A stretch of 64,000 nt of DNA from Trochalopteron elliotii (GCA_024734555.1 JANPWX010000029.1:1185072-1249071); one strand, 5' to 3'; shown: positions 38,048 to 51,473, counted from the first letter of the stretch. Notes: a model not told the origin generated them from the sequence alone. Numbers and translations: made by a program.

Positions 38048-38580
38048 CACAGAATCACAGAATCACAGAATGTGTAGATTGCAAGAGACCTTCAAGATGA
38101 TTGAGTCCAACTCAGCCCTAACACCTCAACTAGATCATGGCACTGAGTGCCACATCCAGTCTTTTTATAAACACATCCAGGGATGGTGACTCCACCACCT
38201 CCCTGGGCAGATTCCAGTATTTAATCACTCTTTCTGTGAAAAACTTCTTCCTAATATCCAACCTATGTTTCCCTTGCTGCAGCCTGAGACTGTGTCCTCT
38301 CATTCTGTCAGTTGCTGCCTGGAGAAAGAGACCAACCCCCAGCTGATACAACCACTTTTCAGGGACGTGTAGAGAGTGACAAGGTCACCCCTGAGTCTCC
38401 TTTTCCCCAGGCCAAACAACCCCAGCTCCCTCAGTCGTTCTTCATATGGCTTGTTTTCCAAGCCCTTCACCAACTTTGTTGTCCTCCTCTGGACACATTC
38501 AAGCATCTCAATGTCCTTCCTAAACTGAGACACCCAGAACTTCCACACTGGAAGGGTCTGTGCTTGGCTGCAGCCCCTCA
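38048..38580 (-). mobile_element. CR1 LINE 3' end with ORF2 C-terminus
   Basis: The plus-strand left edge is three perfect CACAGAAT units (38048-38071), the reverse complement of the ATTCTGTG repeats that end CR1 instead of a poly(A) tail. The minus strand then reads back through the 3' UTR into the ORF2 C-terminus. The copy is 5'-truncated near 38560-38590, as most CR1 copies are. It is the best preserved CR1 here: long stretches of the coding region remain readable. CR1 is a non-LTR retrotransposon whose ORF2 encodes endonuclease and reverse transcriptase. Only the segment after the reverse transcriptase domain is left, so this copy cannot move. The truncation point is approximate. Confidence 0.93.
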
Positions 38581-38581
38581 C
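38130..38581 (-). pseudogene. CR1 ORF2 C-terminal fragment, frameshifted
   Basis: Two overlapping minus-strand frames, 38300-38581 (94 codons) and 38130-38351 (74 codons), together encode the conserved end of the CR1 ORF2 protein. The first includes [33 protein letters not shown] and a SRQQL segment. The second includes LDIRKKFFTERVIKYWNLPR and EVVESPSLDVFIKRLDVALS. In an intact CR1 these lie in one frame, so a frameshifting indel lies near 38300-38350. Neither the reverse transcriptase catalytic domain nor the endonuclease is present. This is a dead fragment, not a host gene. Confidence 0.88.
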
Positions 38582-40015
38582 TTCACCCTTCAGATATGAA
38601 TTAGAGCAACCCTGAACTCCCTCCTGGAATGAGAATTATCCATTTCTAGTGCTGTCAAGGTGATTACTCCACCTTAGAGGCACTGGGGTAATCTCCAAAG
38701 CAATGCAAGGAGTGGATGCCAAATAACAGCAATGACTTCTTGCATTTGTTTTTACAATTTATATTTCTTCAGCTGGAAACCGAAGAATAGCAATCAGTAT
38801 CATACTTTGAGCACAAATATGTAAGACTCTACAGTAAAAGGCTAAAATTGCTCAATCTCCAAGCAGTTGTACATTCATAAAGATATAATGATTGCATGCT
38901 GTATCATGGTTTAATTTTTTGGTGAGTTCTTCTTTTCCTAAAAATGGTCATATTGATTTTATTCCATTAAAAAACTGACCAGCAAATGCACAAATGCACA
39001 TAAATGAAGAAAGAAAATTTCAGCAACTCTTACAAATCATATTAGTAGTTCTAAAGTTTTCCATTACTTTTAAATGTCTTATTTGTCCATAATACAAATT
39101 AAAACTACCATTTAATAATTTAAGGGAAGCATAAATTGGTATTAATTTGTTGCTAGGAAGTTAAGTCCTATAGAATTAATTATTTTCTAGAAGTCATTTT
39201 GGTAGAAGTGCATGATACTTATTTACCACAGCAGCTGATTCCCTTTCTTACAGGAGTAAATTGCCCTCTGTTCCGCATGTTTTAATAAAATTAAACAAAC
39301 AAACAAAAAATACAACCCCCAAAAGTTGAAGTTGCCTTTATTGACAATGATAATACTTATTGATACAATGATAATGCCTACTTATTACTTAATACCTACT
39401 TATTTCTGCCTAACATCAGTGAGCTCAGCCTTCATAAATTATAACTGTTAGCAGTGTGAAAATACATCCTCATGATTTTCATGAGACTGTTATGGCATGA
39501 AGAAAAAAAACCAAAAATATTAAACAAACCAGAACTTTTTCTTATTGATATCCAAAATGTAATACAATTTTTCTATGCATATCTGTTTAGAAAAGGTCTG
39601 GTTATTTAAGAAAATAATCACTGGAACATTTTAGCTACTGCACTGAGTCCACCAAGGACAGGGGGTGTATTTTAGAAAACTCATTAGTGAAACCATCTGT
39701 TCCTCTCTCCTTCTGAGCTCTGCAACTTTGTGTGACTTCTCTACTTCCAAAATGTCTGTTCTCATCACAAAGAGCACCATCAGACTGAAGAAATCTTTCC
39801 AAGGATCATAGATAATGGATATTTCCACAGGGTTCATTCTTGCACAGAAATGTCTTGTAAAATAGTTTAAAAGCTCATCAGTCTGTCTGAAACCTATCAA
39901 TTTAACACTGGAGTCCATTTAAATTTCAGAAATTCTTGGGGAGTTATTGGCCTCTTATAAGTGTCCTGCCCATTTTATGGCCCCATGAAAATATCAATGG
40001 TGCTGCATTGTTAGC

Positions 40016-40119
40016 TGGTTTGGGGTTGGGTTTTTGATTTGTTTTTGGTTGGTTTGTTTGTTTTTTCTCATTTATTTATTTGCTTATTTATTTTTATTTT
40101 AGGGGATTTTGGGTTTTTA
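40016..40119. repeat. T/G-rich low-complexity tract
   Basis: About 100 bases are dominated by GGTTT, TTTG and TTTA units, including several adjacent ATTTATTT steps. No flanking duplication is seen. It resembles the tracts at 45714-45818 and 62170-62365 in strand and composition. Confidence 0.75.
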
Positions 40120-42999
40120 TCTGAGGTTGTTCTGCCAGCTGTCTTGCCTAATCTGTGACACTGTCACCTGGAGTGAAAGAGGTGGGTGAGTCCCTGTGTC
40201 ATGATCAGTATTCTTCATAGACTCTTAGGCCATGTAGAGATTAGGAAACATTGATTTAGCAAAAGAGGGATGTTATTACTGTCTTGGTATGTTTCCTAAA
40301 AGCATTTATGCAGCAGGAATGAGTGGTCTGTATCTCTGTGATAGTTAAACCCAGAGAAGAGAAACTTAGTTGAGCATATTGCAACATTTTAAGCAACTGA
40401 TTGAGTAACCAAAGCCATTAGTCATTCCGGGAGTTAACGTAGATTTGGTCTGAACAAAATTTTGGAGAAAAATCATAATTCCTTGTTATAAACTTCTGGA
40501 AAAGACATGTGGCAATAAGAAATTTAACTCCTTATGCTGAGGTTCAGTTTAACAAAGCAGAGAAAATATTCTTCTAGGCACTCTGCTGTAAGACTGGTTC
40601 TCTTGCTTTCTACCAGAGAAGCACATTCTGGTGATACTGATGGTTGCTAAATGGATTTAATGGATTCTTTTAAGTGTCTTAGGATAAACCTCATGCCCAG
40701 AAGGCAGACAGCTCACTCCCCTCTATTTTTTCCTCTCTATACATGACAACATGTCACTCTGTTGATTGTGAAAGAATGCATTTGTTTTTATTTAGTGCTT
40801 GATCAAATGACCAGTTAGATATGTTGCATTAGCAGCTCTTGGAGAGGTAACACTTGCTTTTAAGTTTGGTGGAGTAGCACAGCTGTTGGGCCATGAAACA
40901 TAACTGGAAGGTGAGTCATTTGCCATTTTGAGATTTATCCCTCTGCATCATGAACAGAGCCACCACAAGTGTGTCAATGTGTCTCAGAAAGGAGAATATC
41001 CAAGACTTGCTGTGTTGTTCTTATTCATGTAGAGGTAAAAATTTGCATAACATGCTTTTTGAAAGCAGCCATGTGAGATCCACAGAGCAGCATGACTGGT
41101 GGCTTTCATCATAAGGAGTGAATTACTCAAGGTCTTCACTAGAAAAAAATTGAAATTACAATGTTGCTCTATGTTGTGACCAAGTCCCAAGACATTTGTA
41201 TCTCAATATAGAAATATTTCTTCATCTCCATGATGAGAACTGGTATAAGAAGAGGTGAGAAGGTGTGTGATTCCATGGAATCGTAATCACCTGTTCTGCA
41301 CATTTATAGAACTGGTCAACATTTCTGACTTTCCAAGCCCCTTGCCTGAAAAAGAGCAAATATTTTACAAAGAAGTAAAAGTAACTTTTCTCCATCCTTT
41401 GGTTACCTTTCTGATAAATATTTTATGCTCAGGTCAGTGTCATTCCGCTTGCAGTCTTTGTGGTTTGCTGTGTTAAAAACATGGATTGTATGGCACACCA
41501 TGGTCTCAGGATTTTGAAATGTAATGGATAATTTTAGATCATTTGTAGTGAAAATTAAATTTGTCAAATCCTGTTGTGGTTCTAGGATTAGAAAATATGC
41601 TGTAGATAGGCTTAGCACTAGTCCTGATGTAATCACATTAAAACATTACTATCTCATTATACCAAGTGAGTCACTGGACTAGATGGAATATTTGTACTTT
41701 TTTGATCTACAGACTGTGCTTAACTAACACAAACTCTGAGGTCACATTGCAAAGTATTGGACAAGGCTGTCAGCTGCCTGATTTTGCTGAGATTCTTTCT
41801 AAGTATTTGCATATCAAAAAAGGATATGACTACTAAATTATAATGCTATGATTACTTCCATAAATATTACCCATTTTAGGTTAGAACATAATCATTTTAG
41901 TCCTGTGTGTCCTAAAGTTGAGTACTGAATATGAGGTGTACAGTTCTATCTTGAGTCTCTCTTCAGGTATCAGCAAGGTCTGTACTGTAAGATTTGTGTA
42001 ATTGAAGTCAGAGCATCTTGTTCCTTCAAGCTCACTTTCATAATATATTCCCGACAGTGTCACATATTTTATAAAGAAAGATGTGTTCTTATGAATTAGT
42101 GATCTGTCAAAATTTCTGGCTGTTTTGATAAGCAAGTTTGCATCATAGAAAAACAACACAAGTAGAAATACTAAGGATTTGTGGTTTATTTTAATTGGAA
42201 TTTTGATTCTGAGTTTGTATATGTTCAATTTGATTTGCAGCATGGAAGGATTTTTATCTTTGTGTGCTTTTTCTCTGGACTGTCAACAAACAGGTATGCA
42301 CACAAAAGAATTTCCTAGAATGGATTCCTGCATGAAAACTTGAGACTCCATTGTTACATTGTGCATAAAATTGCAGATTTTTTAACTATCATTAATTGCT
42401 TAAATAATACTTCTTAGCAGTATTTTTGCTGACTGCAGGCTAAACATAATTTATCATTTGAAGCTGAGTTTATAGTTAATACTGAGTAATTAAAAGCACA
42501 GTATCTGGTCTCTGTGCATCCAGTCACCCCATAGGTCACAGCAACGTCAGCACTTTTTATGAACTAACTTCATAGAATTTACAAAAATGGAAAAATGGTT
42601 TGGATTTGTTTCCCTTTTTAAATAACTAATTTTTAAATCATCTTTATTTCTCAGACTTTGATACTGTCTTCACTACTCCTTGTTTAGTGTTATTCCTGTG
42701 CACATAGATCTGTTTCCATAGCAGAATTCTCACATAATATCATGCTTCTTTCAGATATTCAGGGGAAAAGAAATAGCATGTATAGGCAAGACATAATAAG
42801 GAAGATATTTGATGTTTACCTTACCTTGCTCTACCTTGTTTCAAAGGCTAGAAAGGAAGTTCTGGGTGGGAAAAGAAGAGTTCTTCTGCAGAGCTGGAAA
42901 CTTTAAAATAACTGTATTCGCAAGGTCTTCTGTTTGGCTTATGCTCATCCAGTGCCTGAATGCATCCAGTTGAATACTGTCACAAGTCAAAGCTTAAAC

Positions 43000-43000
<1 letters not shown>

Positions 43001-43043
<43 letters not shown>

Positions 43044-43044
43044 A
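43001..43044. repeat. (TAAA)11 microsatellite
   Basis: Eleven perfect tetranucleotide units occur without interruption, followed by AATAAC. The perfection suggests it is young or actively slipping and probably polymorphic in length. Confidence 0.95.
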
Positions 43045-43276
43045 ATAACAACAGTTGAATTATTCCAAAGTCTTTCCCTAAATAACTGAAGAAAAAGAAA
43101 GATGATTCACCGTAGGCAAGGTGCAGTCTTCTCACAGACACTGTGTGAGAAGAACAAGGAAAAAAATATTGAGGAAATTATTCACTGTAAATTATTTTTA
43201 TAGTTCTAATGATGGGATAATCATCCAATGTGGTATTTTGAGTTAATGTTGGAACAGCATCATTTGATTAATCTAC

Positions 43277-43291
43277 TTTTTTTTTTTTTTT
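43277..43291. repeat. Poly(T) tract
   Basis: A run of about 15 thymines occurs before TCTGTCAG. A T run followed by a CAG resembles a splice acceptor, but no exon-like open frame that I recognise follows it. Confidence 0.8.
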
Positions 43292-44205
43292 CTGTCAGTA
43301 TTTCCTGGAGGGTAAAATGCTTTTTGTTTATATAAAGAATGTGGTGGGTCAATCACTGCACACTGTTGTTTGCCCTAGATTAAAGAAATTAATTTTCATA
43401 TTCTAGGTATGATAATTCCTGGAGGGTTTTTTCAATTGAAAAAAAAAAAATCAAGCCATCTGCACCATGTATTTTATAATATTGTATGATAGTACAACAA
43501 ATACACACAAACTTGTGCTGTGGATTTTTCTACCCTTCTTCAAACTGAGTTTGAGTATGTGTACACAGCAGATATGACTATAATTAATGCATATTTAGCC
43601 ATCTTTAATTATCTGGCTTGGGCAAGACAAGAAATCTCACTAGATAAAATGCTGCACGGACTGATCATCTAAACTGTGTGTTGCCATGGCTAAATCACTT
43701 TCAGGATCATTTTTTTAAAGCTAGACAAGGTCTCATGGTCTATTTTATGGACTGTGATCACAATAATTTCTCCTAAACTCATGTCATGCTGCTGAACTTT
43801 TTGATAGGGATTTTTTTTTCGTTAACCGTAAGGCACAAGTCCATTTTAAATTACTTAAAACTGAAGTTGCTTGAAACAATTTTAATGTAAGGATTTTCAA
43901 AACAGAAAAGACAAGTTATTTTTGCGCAGAAAGGAAGATATACTTTCAGTTTCATTTTCCCTCTTTGATTCAAACTTCCAGAAGCATAAGTTTTCTATAT
44001 TTTCAATGTGAATTGTTTGGATACTTGTGTTTACATTGGAACACTGGATAACAGTGTAGATGAACTGAAAAGTCTTTGAGCCATTTTCAGTTCTACCTGC
44101 CCGGTATGTCATTAGGTCAAGATTTATGGAAGGTAAATTTTGGTTTGCAAGGTTAAGCTAAAAATTTTGATCAAGGTTGTATTATAGGACCTAGTAATAA
44201 TAATT

Positions 44206-44221
44206 AAAAAAAAAAAAAAAA
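44206..44221. repeat. Poly(A) tract
   Basis: About 16 adenines follow AATAATAATT. No retrocopy body is recognised upstream. Confidence 0.8.
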
Positions 44222-45713
44222 GTTGGACACAGGGATTTGTACTTCTTGCACCATCCCAATCTAAATATGACCAATTGTCCTAGAGCAAGCTTTGCTTGAG
44301 AAAGTTTTCTTGTAGGTAAAGGGTTGGAGAGACAGGGTTCTCCTAGGAGTGAATGTTTTGCCACAGGATAAAATTCTGAAAAATTAATTTGATAACACAG
44401 TCCATGATAAATCCTTAGCTACATTTGCATTGACAAGGATGCCATTGTCAAATAAACATTCACAGTGTTTAAAGTCTTTCATTACCACGGAGATTCTCAT
44501 AACAGTCCAAGAGCACATTTCCCCCAAACAGTAACAGGCTACAGCAGTATTCTTGTTTGGGGATTTTTAAATACCTTCACTTTACTTCAGATTCAGTGCT
44601 TACTTCATGGAAGTCTTCCCACAATTCAAGTAAATTGGAATTCTTTTCTTTGCTTGTTTGGGTGTTCGTTTTTTAAATCAGTTCTTTTTAAGTCAGTTTC
44701 CATCTACCATTTCCTGTTACATAAACCATCCACTGGGAAGTGTTGAAAAACCTTTTCCTGTAATTCTTTCTAAGACTTCACTGGTGTGCATCAAACGTGG
44801 AGGTTCTTTGGAAACTGTACTGATCCCTTTGCTCAGCCTGGCAGAAAAATGCCACTCAGGATAGAACAGATGAAAGAATACATGATAGGGGCACTTGAGA
44901 AACATGTGGAAGGGAAACACTGTGACTGACATGCCTGAAGGAAAGTGAGCAGTGACAGACTGAAAAGACTGTCATGACCAAGCAGAATCAATTCCTGCTC
45001 AATATTGCTGGAGCTGGAGATAGCCTTTCCCCCATGCCACAGTTTGCACTGTTTCTGCTGATGTTTGAGGATCATTACTGCATAGAAACAGTTATTGACA
45101 TCAAAGAGAGAGGGAGAAATGATTATGGAGACATCTTAAGGTTGATTTTTGTTGTTTTCTGTGGAGAGTAAGATATGTAAGGCTTTCAAACAAACAAACC
45201 ATTTGAGATTTTATTTTCCACAGGAGTTTCAAGGCCTTTGGGTACCTGTTCTCTTTATACAGTAAACCTCCAAGATTACTGGTCGTAGTGTTATTAATGT
45301 AACATTTATCCTCTAGTAGTTAGAGCCATTCTAATTCTCTGCCTCAACTTATTGTTATCTTCTCCCTCCTTGTTCTGATTGTTACATTATCCTCCATCTC
45401 GCCAGTGATTTGTTGACATGGCATTGGACTGGCTGAGTCCTGGCTTTAAGCACAGGACTTTTTAAAGGACTGTACATGCTGTGCTCAGGGATGTGTCCAG
45501 AAATAAAACTTTTGAAAAACCCAGACCCAAATCGCCATCCATTAAAGTATAAGCAGACACTTAACCACAATATCTGGCCAATGTTCCAACTCTGCTAATA
45601 CTCTTTAAAGAGACACCTATCATTCCTAAAGGTATGAAAATCAGTAAAATGTGACTTATTTTGACCTGTCAGAGGTATGGAGCCACAGGAAACTTCTCAA
45701 TTATACAATTCTT

Positions 45714-45818
45714 GGGGTTTTGTTTTTTGTTTTGTTTTGGTTTTGTTTGGTTCTGTTTTGGTTTTGTTTTGTTTTTAATTTGGTTGGCTGGTTTGTTTTG
45801 TTGCTTTTTTTTTTTTTT
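45714..45818. repeat. TTTTG-type low-complexity tract
   Basis: The tract is built from TTTTG, GGTTTTG and GGTTGG units and ends in a T14 run before ACAG. Open frames on both strands pass through it because it lacks stop codons, and they encode only low-complexity peptide. They are not genes. Confidence 0.85.
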
Positions 45819-47146
45819 ACAGTTTTCTACATGTAAGCTCTGCTGGAAAATTAATGAAGGCTTTAAAGACATTCCACTTTTATTTGAGAAACCATGCACT
45901 TTTTAAGTAGCACTGGAAATCTGTTCTCTATATTGTTTCTTTCTATATTTTTATTAACAGAAACTTAAGTAAAGGCAGTATCAACCCACCTGGAACCTGG
46001 CATGATGTGATGAACCTTTGACTGTGCTCATTCAAAGCAGCAAAAGCTCTTAACAAATATATAAGCATCAGATAGTAAAATAAAGTTGAGGCAAAGCAAC
46101 AGAAGAGTAGAAATAAATACTTCTGAGTAAGTAATCCTTCACACTATGTGGACACATAAGGATAGAAAAAGGATAGGACAGATTTAGTGCCTGTGAATTC
46201 GCAGGTTCAAATGCTCACAGGTACTGTCAGAGCAGCTTCTGGATCAAGAGCCTGAGCCCCTGGTAAGGAAAAAAACTGCCAAATTCAGTCTTGGTGTCCT
46301 TGGCAGGGCTGGGGTGGAGAGGAAATGAGTCTCCCATGAGTGTTGCACTGGCCCCACCAGTAAATTTGGGACAGGTGGAAGGAGGAGTTCAGATTAGAAC
46401 TGACCTTTCCCAGATTAATTACTAACTCCTGAACTTCATTATGTTTCATCCTCCATTCTCCATAATTAATTCCCTGTACAACATGGTTTAATGCATATGT
46501 ACCCGTCAGTCTTATTTTGCAGGAATTAATTAATAGCAGATGCATGTATGAATTTTAACATTTTTGCTATTGTTTTCCACATATATTTTACTTTGTACTG
46601 GGAGATCCTGGTTTAGAATACCCTTCCATATATGGTGTACTCTATAATGATGTATCCCCTGTCAATCCAAATTAAAACTCCCCTGCACATATATATCTAC
46701 ATATGAAAAAAAGGAAAAATTAAAATGTAACACTTATTAGAAAATTACACAAGAGGGCTTCTAAAATTATTTTTCTACAGAAATTGGGTTCAAATTAAAT
46801 GTCAAATATAATTTGATGTTAGAAGTTTGAAATATATGATAGTCCTTAGAGAAAATCTAAGCACTCAGTCCTCCCAGCCAAATTGTTATTTGCATAATAG
46901 TGAGCTATAAGGTTATATATCATTATGTGGCAGAATGCCAGACCATAATCTGCACAGTAAAGCTACTGAAAAGCTCAATCTGAAAAGCATTCATCTTACA
47001 AAGGAGTCTGTGTCTTCTATAAAATATGAAGCATATTGACTTTTTTTTTTACTTGAGCAAACAGAGCGCTGCAATCTATTTCCAGCATTCTTCTTGTTTG
47101 GCTGTGGTAGACACAAATGTAAAATGAATGTTGACATATTTGTTTA

Positions 47147-47272
47147 ACACCCCTGAACAAATTAAACTGCTTTAGAACTTCTTCTGTAATCAGCCTTGAA
47201 CAATATAAACTAACAGTCACATCCCTGAGTAGATTAAATTGTTTCAAAAGTTCTTCATTAATCAGCCAAGAA
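47147..47272. repeat. Imperfect tandem duplication, about 71-base period
   Basis: ACACCCCTGAACAAATTAAA... at 47147-47200 and CACATCCCTGAGTAGATTAA... at 47218-47272 align along their length, both ending in AATCAGCC. In the minus-strand frame the repeat shows as two copies of KQFNL followed by RDV or RGV. The copies differ at about a quarter of positions, so the duplication is old. No larger array is present. Confidence 0.7.
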
Positions 47273-47510
47273 AAGTGAGATTAAAAAAACCCTAAACCAG
47301 CATCCTTTGTCAGATATGCTGGGTTCACCTTCTGATAATATTAAATTTCACCATGGGGTATCGTTAGTCATATACATATGTAGGTAGGACATTATTTTTA
47401 AATGTTATCATCTAAAAGGTCTTAATTCCTGACAATTTTACCAAGATGCTCTGAATGAATCAATTCAGAAATAACTAATATCTATGATTGGTTGTGGGAG
47501 AGAGGGGGGC

Positions 47511-47662
47511 TTGTTTGTTTGTTTGTTTGTTTGTTTGTTTGTGGCTTTGGGGTTTTTGTATTTATTTATTTATTTATTTATTATTTTTTATTTTTATTTT
47601 TATTTTTATTTTTATTTTTATTTTTATTTTTATTTTTATTTTTATTTTTATTTTTATTTTTA
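47511..47662. repeat. Compound microsatellite (TTTG)n-(TTTA)n-(TTTTTA)12
   Basis: Three related simple repeats follow one another: TTTG units at 47511-47541 (seven complete), TTTA units at 47561-47580 (five), and twelve perfect TTTTTA hexamers at 47591-47662. Degenerate T-rich sequence continues to about 47690. Three overlapping plus-strand frames through it encode only alternating Phe/Tyr, Phe/Ile or Phe/Leu peptide and are artefacts. The graded units suggest stepwise slippage from a T-rich seed. Confidence 0.95.
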
Positions 47663-50120
47663 TTCTATTTATTTTAAATTTAATTTTATTTTCTTAATCT
47701 GTCTCACATTTATTTGACACTAAGAATTCTTCAAAAACTATAGTAGGAATTGCCCCTGAACACAATTATATTCATGTAATATAGTTATTCCCTTTTCAGT
47801 ACATCTATTTTTTATTCAGGCATTTTAAACATAACCCATAGGCAGAAATAAAAATTTCACAAACATGGGCAAGTTTTGTCAATCATGATTGTTTAGGGCC
47901 AAAGTGTTTTGAACTTACTCTAGGCATTGATCATGCTGATAGAGTTTACCTGAAGTCAGATACACACATTGAACAAGCAAAACACATTGGACTCAACTGT
48001 GTTTTTAACAATTCAACACAAGGCTAATTTTCAAAGACAGAATTGCCTCCACATACCCTAAAAAAACTTTGAAATGTAATGTTTCAAGTACTGGGAATTA
48101 ATGTAGCTAAGAATGAAGGCAATGCAGCACATACCCAATCTTAGCAAGTCACTGTTGCCAGGAGTTGTTGGTATTTCTCAAAAATGAACTTACTTGTTTT
48201 TGAAACAATAATTTGATGCAACACTACTGACATCCAAAGGCAATTTAAACTGAAACTGAACAGTGGGACCTCTGAGCTGTATAAAATATGCAGCAACTTT
48301 TACATCAGGTTATTAGCTATGGAAAAAATTTTTTACCACCAAGTACATCATAGTTGGAAATTTTTCTTTACAAGTCATTTAGATAATTTTTCTTAATGAT
48401 AATTCAAATAAAGATTTATAAATTTTTAGGATTTGTAATGCTTTTAATTGTTTTTCTCCAAACCTCAGAACTGATATTTAAAGATCTTCTGAGATAGTAA
48501 AGCTTCTATAAATTCAGAACAGTCTCCTAAACAAAACCAAGAAACTGTATGAAAATTATAGAATCCAAAAATATGTAATTACACTTTTAAGGCAAAACCA
48601 TTAAAGGTTATTTGAATAATTTCAGCAAAATTCCTTGTTTGTAAGTATTGCCTTGAGCTCAACTTTCACACATTTACAGAGATCTGTAATGCCTCTAAGC
48701 ACTGCTAATTTTTTACTACATTCACTTTAAAGTTTAATATAACATTTTTACATTAAAATCATTAAAGTCTAAATTTTATTAGGAAATAGAATAAAATCAT
48801 AAAAAATATTTTCTTATTAAAAATTACTTAAGCTTGGTATTCTTCTACATATTAAAGAAATTATTCAGAGGTGAATGCCTGCATGCATGTTTTTTCTAGA
48901 GAACTAGGGCCCTGTTCTTGTGAGGGAAGACTCACAAATCTTCCTAGGGAAGATTCTTGTTTATTGGCATTAATTAAAATAAGTACTCTCTACTCTGCCA
49001 GGGAAATAAGTTGTAGTATTAAGAGAAAAAATTACCACATCTCATAATATTTTACTGAATTTTCAGTCCCAAAGGTCCAAAAGTGTGTTTTGAACCAAAG
49101 GACCAAAGGACCTTTGACTTATGTTCATAAGTGTGTTTTGTAAATGGTGCATAAATATCTTAAGGCAAGCACCTTTGAACTGCTGTAGAAGGCAACAAAT
49201 TAAATGATAAAGGAGAAATAGTACAGTAATAAAATAAGGTAAAGGAACACATGTAGGAAATAGAATAACAAGGGAAGGTATCTCCAACTGACCTTTCAGA
49301 AACTTTTAAACCTCACTAGTAGATTACGTTTCAAAAAGTCTGGTTATTGCTTTCTACCAAATGGCGTTCTCAGCATAATAAAACCCTAAAATGCACTAAA
49401 AATGTGCACAAATCAGTGAAAAAAAGAGACACAGAGCTCCACACATTCTGGCCTTGGTCAAAACAGAAGCAGAGGTCCTATTCTGAAGTGGCTTTTGGAT
49501 AAAAAGTAACTTCTCATCAAGAAGTATTTTTTAGGTCACTTCTAAGCAAGTGGGACTATGGGTTTCTAGGAGCTTTGTCTTACACAAAATAAATTTCCCA
49601 GTAACTTCTCATGTTATGTTCGTATTTTGATGCTGAGTGAAAAAGAAAAAAAAAATAACAGGTTTTATTTTTGTCTCAACTCTGAACCCTGGTCATTTTA
49701 TGTAATCCAATGTCTTGTGTAAATTTAATTCTTTAGTAATTTGCATTCCTTTTTCACTAGGGTGTTATGTATGCCACTTTCCTACTTTTCCTCAAAGGCC
49801 TCTTATTCCCTCTTTGTTCAAGGAGAAGTTCTGAATACACTTCAAATACATATTTAAGCTCTGTAATTTAAATATGCATGGAGTATATGCACATAACTCC
49901 TTTTCAGAAGACAGGTAAGGTGATGAATTCTCAAATTCAAACCACTTTTTTATAAATGCTATTAATAATTAGTAATTACTAATTAGTAATTAGAGGCCAA
50001 AACAAAACAACTTCAATCACTACAGCTTATAGTTTGACTCTGTGAGCTCAGTGAGTTTATGGTCAGTATTGTACTGTAAAATACCCCCAGCCAAAAGCCA
50101 CACTCAGAAAATCAGATATT

Positions 50121-50139
50121 AGGAACCTGCCAGGTTCCT
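50121..50139. repeat. Perfect 19-base palindrome
   Basis: AGGAACCTG and CAGGTTCCT are exact reverse complements around one central C. It is the most perfect short dyad I saw with non-AT arms apart from 38017-38035. It could be a dimer-binding site or chance. I cannot assign a factor. Confidence 0.6.
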
Positions 50140-51473
50140 GTGTGCCCTTTGCCTGCTGCAGAATATAAATTCTCTCACGTGTATCAAAATTCTAGATGCA
50201 AATAAAGTGTCAGTGATGGTGCCCTCAGACAAGGCAGTGTCAGTGCTGTGGGGGCCACCAGGGAGGTGGGTTCTGACCCCTGAGATCTCAGTCAGAGTGA
50301 CCAGCACAAGCTGGGAGGTTCCTGCCTGCCTTCTCTCTCAAACTCTGCTTGCCACTACCAGGAACAATCTGGTGACCCAGCAATGTGCTGTCAGTACAGG
50401 AGAAACCCCTGTGAACTCCAGACTTTTATAAATATTATAATTACGATCCTGAAGTAAAGACAATTCATTTAAAAGCAGCTTTCATAGTTGACCCACTGTG
50501 AAATACAGAGGTGCCTCCTGGCACAGGATATCTTGTGACTATCACTTGTAAAGTAGATGAATGTCAGGGTTCATTATATGGCTGTTACATTTCAGTGAAC
50601 TTTCTTTCAATAATCAATTCTAATCCTGCAGATTTGGAATGTCTGTCCTATTAGATCTAAATTAAATGCACCTCTGTGAATTTTCATTAAGAGCTTTTGT
50701 TTTACCTTTCCTCCCTTTGAGATGTGGTAGCAGCAGCAATTGATAATTCTTTGTACTGCCACTGGATGCACAGGGTCTTCTTCACCTCATCCTTCTAATT
50801 GCAGTTGTTTTAAAATTAGAACTTCTGCTTAAGAAAACAGTAATCAAGACCAAATCCCAACATTTCTAATATATGCTGCCCCAGTAGGAGTTTTTTCTTT
50901 GAATTTCTAATTAAAAACCTTTCAACGAACAACAGCTTGAGTCTGAAGCTGTCAGGTCCTTGTCCTTGATACATATAGGGGGGGAAACAATAAAAAAGCC
51001 AGAGAGAAGATTTTACTTTTAAAGAAGTTCCATTTTCTTGAGACATTTGTATTCCAATATTACTCTCTCTTTCTCATGGGAGCAGAGCTCTACTCTTCAA
51101 ATGAAAAAGAAATAATAAAACACATCAGGAAGAGTGGACCTCAGACATACTCCTTCTCTCCTTCTCTTGGACTGTTATTTCCATATAGAAAGCTACTCTA
51201 ATGGGACACTTGTAAATGGCAGGGAATTTAGCCCTTGTGGAGTCTTCTCCAGAAATTGGATTTTTGCTTAAGCAAACAGCAAACTGTTCAGCAGGGGAAA
51301 AGCTATTTATTTGGCTGCCTGTTGAAGAGCCTCACAAAAATAGAATTCAGTCTGTGTGATTGGGGAAGTCAGTTCACTATGCACTGAAAAAAGAATCATT
51401 TTGCCTCACTTGGGTGTTGAAACAATCTTTTAAGTATAGGGAAAATTAAGGTGAGATCAGTCCAAATTTTAAA

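Larger units (their letters stand above)
38581..47510. other. Non-coding AT-rich sequence, no gene recognised
   Basis: No exon, RNA gene or named transposon is seen. T/G-rich tracts lie at 40016-40119 and 45714-45818, a (TAAA)11 array at 43001-43044, a T run at about 43277-43291 and an A run at about 44206-44221. An imperfect tandem duplication of about 54 bases lies at 47147-47272. Minus-strand frames at 39631-39918 and 41881-42243 and the plus-strand frame at 44465-44746 were read and not recognised. Confidence 0.65.

Noticed and set aside
39631..39918. 95-codon minus-strand frame with ELRRREEQMVSL segment
   Set aside because: I considered a retrocopy, but no poly(A), target duplication or recognisable family was found, and the length is common by chance.
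47484..47717. Three overlapping plus-strand frames encoding Phe/Tyr, Phe/Ile and Phe/Leu repeats
   Set aside because: They are translations of the (TTTTTA)n and TTTG/TTTA microsatellites.
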